From the NCBI RefSeq assembly GCF_016745235.1, contig NZ_JAELVM010000003.1, forward strand, positions 744,001 to 808,000: a stretch of 64,000 nt of DNA. Direction: 5' to 3'. The number at the start of each line of letters is the position of its first letter. Positions within the stretch are counted from its first letter, which is position 1. Both the position numbers and the translations under genes were made by a program. Shown here piece by piece: positions 60,106 through 64,000 of the stretch. The DNA is from Chryseobacterium endalhagicum (GTDB taxonomy: Bacteria; Bacteroidota; Bacteroidia; Flavobacteriales; Weeksellaceae). The notes beneath the pieces were generated by a model, which worked only from the letters and a program-made list of their open reading frames with translations, searched no databases and was not told the origin of the DNA.

Positions 60106-60405
60106 ATGTCTTTAATAGAAGTTATACAATCAGGAAATTATGAATTGATCGATGTCCGTGAGCCAATGGAGCTTGAAATGGACGGAAATATAGACGGAGC
60201 CAAAAATATTCCTCTGGGAGAGGTTGAAGACAGAAAAGAAGAGATTCTAGCTGTTGAAAAGCCTGTGATTTTGTTCTGCAGAAGCGGAAACAGAAGCGGA
60301 AAAGCATTGGAATATCTTAACGGACAAGGTTTGAAGGACGGTCATAACGGCGGAGGCTGGGCTGAACTGAAAGCTGTACTGGAAGCAAATCAAGGAACTT
60401 TTTAA
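60106..60405 (+). CDS. Rhodanese-like domain protein
   Basis: A 99-aa single-domain rhodanese: ELIDVREPMELEMDGNIDGAKNIPLGE and the active loop CRSGNRSG with C58. It transfers sulfane sulfur in the cytoplasm; the acceptor is unknown. 27 nt upstream of the HD-domain gene. Confidence 0.93.
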   Translation: MSLIEVIQSGNYELIDVREPMELEMDGNIDGAKNIPLGEVEDRKEEILAVEKPVILFCRSGNRSGKALEYLNGQGLKDGHNGGGWAELKAVLEANQGTF

Positions 60406-60431
60406 AGTTCCTTTTTTTATCTTCATTCGTC

Positions 60432-61049
60432 ATGAATCTGAAAGAAAAATTTACAGTTCTTGGTCTCTCCTACACAGAAAACCAGGACCTCATCGATAGT
60501 CTTTGGCAGGAAATAGAAATCCGCTATTCAGAGAAAGGCAGGCATTATCACAATCTTTTGCATCTTGAAAACATGTTTCTGGAACTGGAAACTGTGAAAA
60601 GTACTATTGCAGATCTCACAGCCATTTCATTTTCTGTGTTTTACCACGATGTGATTTATGATGCCACGTCAAAATCCAATGAAGAGAAAAGCGCATTATT
60701 TGCCGCGGAGAGACTTCAAAAACTGAGTTTAGATCAAAATATAATTTCAAAAGTTTCAGAACAGATCTTAGCCACAAAATCTCATCAAAAAGCTGTTGAT
60801 ACGGACACCAATTATCTTCTCGATGCTGATCTTGCCATTCTGGGAAAGGAACTATCCGTTTATATGGAATACACGCGGCAGATCCGGAAGGAATACTCCA
60901 TTTATCCTAATCTTCTGTACAAACCGGGAAGAAGAAAGGTGCTCAGACATTTTCTTGAGCTTGAAAGCATTTTTAAAACTGAAAAATTCAGGGATCAGTA
61001 TGAAGTGCAGGCCAGGGAAAATATAGCGGAGGAGCTTAGGATCTTGTAA
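60432..61049 (+). CDS. HD-superfamily metal-dependent phosphohydrolase (COG4339-like)
   Basis: A 205-aa protein with an HD-type pattern: RHYHNLLHLENM (metal His), FSVFYHDVIYD (HD), and later DADLAILG with the second Asp. This family is annotated as predicted metal-dependent HD-superfamily phosphohydrolase; the substrate is unknown. It probably shares an operon with the rhodanese gene. The stop codon overlaps a heptamer array. Confidence 0.85.
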   Translation: MNLKEKFTVLGLSYTENQDLIDSLWQEIEIRYSEKGRHYHNLLHLENMFLELETVKSTIADLTAISFSVFYHDVIYDATSKSNEEKSALFAAERLQKLSLDQNIISKVSEQILATKSHQKAVDTDTNYLLDADLAILGKELSVYMEYTRQIRKEYSIYPNLLYKPGRRKVLRHFLELESIFKTEKFRDQYEVQARENIAEELRIL

Positions 61050-61075
61050 TCAAGAATCAAGAATCAAGAATCAAG
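61048..61075. repeat. Heptamer array (AATCAAG)4
   Basis: Four exact AATCAAG units begin within the stop codon of the HD-domain gene. Short period-7 arrays are typical of Chryseobacterium intergenic DNA. Confidence 0.9.
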
Positions 61076-61084
61076 ATAAAAAAA

Positions 61085-61117
61085 TAAAAAAGGAGATGCA
61101 AAAAATTGCATCCCCCA
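61085..61117 (-). terminator. Hairpin with minus-strand U-tract (orphan)
   Basis: GATGCAA/TTGCATC (61094-61112) with TCCTTTTTTTATTTT on the minus side. The nearest minus gene ends at 61542 and already has a terminator at 61423-61459. Confidence 0.7.
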
Positions 61118-61422
61118 TCATGAAAAACATCCATTTCTCAACACCAATAGATCACATTCATTAGATCAAAACCATTTGAAAATCTCTTTACTGATGATTC
61201 AAAAATAAAGATCACTACAGTATTTTCATGCGATTTGGATTGTATCTTTTGTGTAAGATCGCAGTATGACAAAGGAGAAAATTTATCCTTAATATCTTTG
61301 AGAAAAAATATTTAGAAGCTCAAAAAAATAATTTAAAAATTATCTCAGATATTAATTCTTACTTTTTGATTTCCGTTAAAAAATGCATAATAAAGAAAGA
61401 CAAATCATACAAAAAAGCACGC

Positions 61423-61459
61423 AAAAAAAGCTGTAAACCAAAGATTACAGCTTTTTTTG
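61423..61459. terminator. Bidirectional intrinsic terminator of the alpha/beta hydrolase operon
   Basis: AAAGCTGTAA / TTACAGCTTT (61428-61454), flanked by A-run and T-run. Confidence 0.87.
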
Positions 61460-61541
61460 TATAGAAAATTGTACAAATGAATCTTTATGCATTATTTATG
61501 TACAAGTAAAATCTTTTTCAAAGTCTTTTCTTCCTTTGTAA

Positions 61542-62312
61542 TCAGATATTTACAGCGATAAACTCTGCTGCTTTACTGAGAACCAGCTCCGGAACTTCTT
61601 TATGCGGCGTATGCCCTACTCCGGGAATTATGTACTTTTCTGCGGGTCCGTTTACCTGGGAAACTGTTTTTTCAACCTGATCCAAAGTTCCGTATTCATC
61701 AGCTTCTCCCTGGATAAAAAGTAACGGACACTGAATATTTTTAAGCAGATATTCTATATTCCAGCTTCTGTAGTCTTCGCGGGTCCAGGTTTCTGTCCAT
61801 GCTCTGAAAAGTGTTTCCACTTTATCACCGTGGTACTTTTGGAGACGTTCCGCCAGATTGGTGGTTTTATAGGCTTCCCATGCATCATAAACGCCTTTTA
61901 ACGTTACATCTTCTACAAATATATGTCCTGCTTCACAGATAACAGCTTTTACTTTCTCAGGATATTTCGCTGCTGTGATCAATGCAATCGTTCCGCCATC
62001 ACTGTGTCCGAAGAGAATAGCATTGCTGATATTAAGCTTAATCAAAAGGTCATTCAGCAAATCGGCTTCCAATTCCATATAATTGACAGGTCTCTCATGG
62101 GTCAGCATCGGCCCGGATTTTCCGTAGCCCAGTCTGTCATACACTAAAATATTACAGCCAGTGAGTTCAGACAATTTTACAGGCAGATCTCTCCAAAGCT
62201 GTGTGCAGCCTAAAGAATCGTGCAGAAAAACAAGTACAGGTTTTCCTTCAAATGAGTTATTACAGGTGATATAAAGTTTCTGTTCCCTTACTTCAATTAT
62301 TCGTTCTTCCAT
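61542..62312 (-). CDS. Alpha/beta hydrolase
   Basis: A 256-aa protein with the alpha/beta hydrolase pattern: oxyanion loop FLHDSLGCTQLW, nucleophile elbow GHSDGG (Ser), acid D in LFIQGEADEYGT and GVGHTPHKE (His). No signal peptide. Esterase or related activity on a small substrate is likely; no further specificity can be read. It starts 16 nt after the nitronate monooxygenase-like gene. Confidence 0.92.
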   Translation of the reverse strand: MEERIIEVREQKLYITCNNSFEGKPVLVFLHDSLGCTQLWRDLPVKLSELTGCNILVYDRLGYGKSGPMLTHERPVNYMELEADLLNDLLIKLNISNAILFGHSDGGTIALITAAKYPEKVKAVICEAGHIFVEDVTLKGVYDAWEAYKTTNLAERLQKYHGDKVETLFRAWTETWTREDYRSWNIEYLLKNIQCPLLFIQGEADEYGTLDQVEKTVSQVNGPAEKYIIPGVGHTPHKEVPELVLSKAAEFIAVNI

Positions 62313-62328
62313 TGATCTTTTCCTCTAT

Positions 62329-63318
62329 TTATAAAACCGGTGCTGTTGCTTCCTTAAACTCTTTGAGTAAATTGTTGAAAACAGTTTCTACAGGTAATAT
62401 ATCATCAATTAAGGCGGAAACCTGCCCTATTTCCAGTTCGCCGTCTTCCATATCTCCTTCAAACATTCCGCGTTTGGCCCTTGCGCGACCCAGAGAAGCA
62501 ATCAGAGCCTCTTTATTTCTTCCCGACTGGTATATCTCTTCCAGCTCGCCAAAGAACTTATTTTTAACCATTCTTACGGGTGCCAGCTCTTTTAAAGTAA
62601 GATGAGTGTCGCCTTCATTAAGTTCGGTAATTTTCTTTTTCCAGTTTTCATGAGCACTTGCTTCAAGAGTGGCTGCAAAACGGGAACCGATCTGTACGCC
62701 ATCTGCCCCTAGAATCATGGCTGCCTTCATCTGTGAGCCCAATGCAATTCCTCCTGCGGCAATCAGCGGTTTGGAAATATGTTTTTTCACATTCGGGATC
62801 AGGCATAAAGTAGTAGTCTCGTCTCTTCCGTTGTGCCCTCCGGCTTCAAAGCCTTCGGCTACGACTGCATCTACTCCGGCTTCTTCACATTTTACAGCAA
62901 ATTTGGTTGAAGAAACTACATGGGCTACTTTTATTCCTTCTTTCTGAAGGGTTTCCGTATAGGTTTTAGGGTTTCCTGCGGAGGTAAAAACAATCTTCAC
63001 GCCTTCTTCCAGGATAATCTGGATAATCTCTTCCAAATTGGGATACAGCATGGGAACATTCACGCCAAAAGGCTTATCCGTAGCCAATTTACATTTCTGT
63101 ATATTCTCCCTTAAGATGTCAGGATACATACTTCCTGCGCCTATCAGACCCAATCCGCCACAGTTGGAAACCGCCGAAGCCAGCTTCCATCCTGAGTGCC
63201 ATATCATTCCGGCTTGAATAACAGGGTATTGTATATTAAAAAGTTCGGTAATTCTATTTTGGCCAGCCTGAGCTTCCTGAAGCTTTTTAGCTGAATTGAA
63301 ATCTATAAAATTGCTCAT
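62329..63318 (-). CDS. Nitronate monooxygenase-like / FabK-like flavoprotein
   Basis: A 329-aa TIM-barrel flavoprotein: PVIQAGMIWHSGWKLASAVSNCGGLGLIGAG near the N-terminus, VVAEGFEAGGHNGRDE (His of nitronate monooxygenases), and AAGGIALGSQMKAAMILGADGVQIGSRFAAT (FMN binding). The family includes 2-nitropropane dioxygenases and enoyl-ACP reductase FabK; which reaction applies is not clear. Operon partner of the alpha/beta hydrolase. Confidence 0.9.
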   Translation of the reverse strand: MSNFIDFNSAKKLQEAQAGQNRITELFNIQYPVIQAGMIWHSGWKLASAVSNCGGLGLIGAGSMYPDILRENIQKCKLATDKPFGVNVPMLYPNLEEIIQIILEEGVKIVFTSAGNPKTYTETLQKEGIKVAHVVSSTKFAVKCEEAGVDAVVAEGFEAGGHNGRDETTTLCLIPNVKKHISKPLIAAGGIALGSQMKAAMILGADGVQIGSRFAATLEASAHENWKKKITELNEGDTHLTLKELAPVRMVKNKFFGELEEIYQSGRNKEALIASLGRARAKRGMFEGDMEDGELEIGQVSALIDDILPVETVFNNLLKEFKEATAPVL

Positions 63319-63334
63319 GCGTAAAAATAATAAA

Positions 63335-63354
63335 AACCTCGGTTTTCAAGAGGT
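63335..63354 (-). terminator. Terminator-like hairpin 17 nt before the flavoprotein start
   Basis: On the minus strand ACCTC...GAGGTTTTTATT; hairpin plus U-tract inside the 5' leader. It may be a partial-readthrough site. Confidence 0.45.
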
Positions 63355-63377
63355 AAAAAATAAATAAAATCACTGGA

Positions 63378-63672
63378 AGCTGTAAGTTTTGGGATGCGGG
63401 TTTTTGAAGGTTGCGAGTTGCTGGTTGCTAGTTGAGCCAATTGCTTCCAATATGTTTTACTTAAAAAGTTTTGGGGTGAGGGTGCGGGTTTCGAGATATC
63501 GAGTTATGTGTGGCAATTATGAGTCATTGATTCGAAATTGTTTACTCAAAAAACACTACTATTCTCAAACCCAAAAACCTGCAATCAGCAACTCGCAACT
63601 CATAGCCCGAAACTCATAACTCGCAACTTTCTAAAATCAGCAACCCGTACTCCGGAAACCCGAAACCCGCAT
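63378..63672. repeat. GCGAGTTGCTGGTTGC / CAGCAACTCGCAACTC degenerate repeat region
   Basis: The left side carries GGTTGCGAGTTGCTGGTTGC, and the right side, from 63590, carries its inverse CAATCAGCAACTCGCAACTC and CATAGCCCGAAACTCATAAC. Related text (CTATTCTCAAACCCGCAACC) is near 57738. The whole region can fold back on itself. No ORF. Confidence 0.75.
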
Positions 63673-63730
63673 TACTTTAGATTTATGATCTCAATATAAT
63701 TTTTTTAGAAAGATGATAAGTATTGAAATA

Positions 63731-63758
63731 AAAAAACCTTCAGAATTTCTGAAGGTTT
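63731..63758 (-). terminator. Intrinsic terminator of the SurA-like gene
   Basis: AAACCTTCAGAA (63734-63745) and TTCTGAAGGTTT (63747-63758), with a T-run on the minus strand. Confidence 0.87.
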
Positions 63759-63763
63759 TCTAT

Positions 63764-64000
63764 TTATTTTTTGATCGATTCTTTTTTCCAGTTGGCTTTG
63801 AAATTACAGGCATCGTAACGTCCGTCTATGGAGATAAAGGTTGTCGGTAGTTTAGAGTTGACAAACTTTTCAATCATTTCATTACGCTTTTTATTAAGCG
63901 CCATCTGCTTGATCCTGTTGTAATCCGTTTCCATTGTGATCTGGTGAGCAGGAATCACATCTTCCTGTTTGATGATCTTTACCACTTTTCTTTTATTGTC
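63764..64000 (-). CDS. Peptidylprolyl isomerase (SurA-like), C-terminal fragment (5' end outside window)
   Basis: The frame is open to the window edge; 78 residues are visible. KVVKIIKQEDVIPAHQITMETDYNRIKQMAL followed by IEKFVNSKLPTTFISIDGRYDACNF resembles the C-terminal ends of flavobacterial SurA-type parvulin isomerases, where the last parvulin domain is followed by PAHKxNLxDDYxxIKxxAL and a short C-terminal helix. The catalytic parts are outside the window. It helps outer-membrane protein folding if the assignment is right. Confidence 0.72.
   Translation of the reverse strand, partial: DNKRKVVKIIKQEDVIPAHQITMETDYNRIKQMALNKKRNEMIEKFVNSKLPTTFISIDGRYDACNFKANWKKESIKK

Overview
The window looks like a chromosomal segment of a Chryseobacterium-type flavobacterium (Bacteroidota). 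The evidence is AT-rich DNA, promoters of the Bacteroidota type (TTTG or TTG, an 18-20 nt gap, then TAnnTTTG), few Shine-Dalgarno sequences, a T9SS sorting domain, TonB-type barrel proteins, ABC permease/M1 peptidase fusions, and short double-glycine-leader peptides of the kind known from Chryseobacterium. No prophage, transposase, rRNA or CRISPR array was found.

Layout. 1-1.6 kb: a truncated Thg1-like 3'-5' RNA polymerase followed by an RlaP-type nucleotidyltransferase, probably the tail of an RNA-repair operon. 1.9-7.4 kb: a TfoX-domain protein, a DUF2975/YozG regulator pair, and an ABC ATPase with a permease/M1 peptidase fusion. 7.6-12.7 kb: MarR regulator, outer-membrane barrel and M13 endopeptidase in one operon. 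13-19.7 kb: a secreted protein, pnp and rpsO separated by a sugar transporter and a DUF4260 gene. 19.8-21.5 kb: a secreted protein and four tandem, cysteine-rich, double-glycine-leader mini-genes, the most unusual coding content of the window. 21.8-27 kb: mgtE, a metal-receptor protein, a GAF-type methionine sulfoxide reductase, a conserved 475-aa unknown, an MBL hydrolase and tRNA-Leu(CAA).

27-32.4 kb: a BspA-like T9SS cargo, a LuxR regulator, a META lipoprotein and two secreted proteins. 32.7-38.5 kb: a mannitol/fructose operon (mannitol dehydrogenase, sugar porter, outer-membrane barrel, fructokinase) divergent from its LacI repressor, with a perfect double operator between them. 38.6-44 kb: a Cys-rich secreted protein, two ferritin-like proteins and a fasciclin protein, divergent from an ECF sigma/anti-sigma pair. 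44.4-47 kb: a GT14 glycosyltransferase, a one-domain DEAD-box protein behind a long leader, and a cold-shock protein. 47-53.9 kb: AraC regulator, SDRs, lgt, a LytS/LytTR two-component pair whose 3' end abuts a TTAACC hexamer array, and DoxX. 54-57.2 kb: a second cold-shock-domain gene whose leader resembles that of the DEAD-box gene, then SRPBCC, L,D-transpeptidase and DUF2459 genes and a tiny basic ORF. 57.8-64 kb: queG, an outer-membrane protein, rhodanese, HD hydrolase, alpha/beta hydrolase, nitronate monooxygenase-like protein and the C-terminus of a SurA-like isomerase.

Intergenic regions are crowded with dispersed, mostly palindromic repeat families that recur at distant positions in the window. 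Several strong terminators have no obvious gene in front of them.
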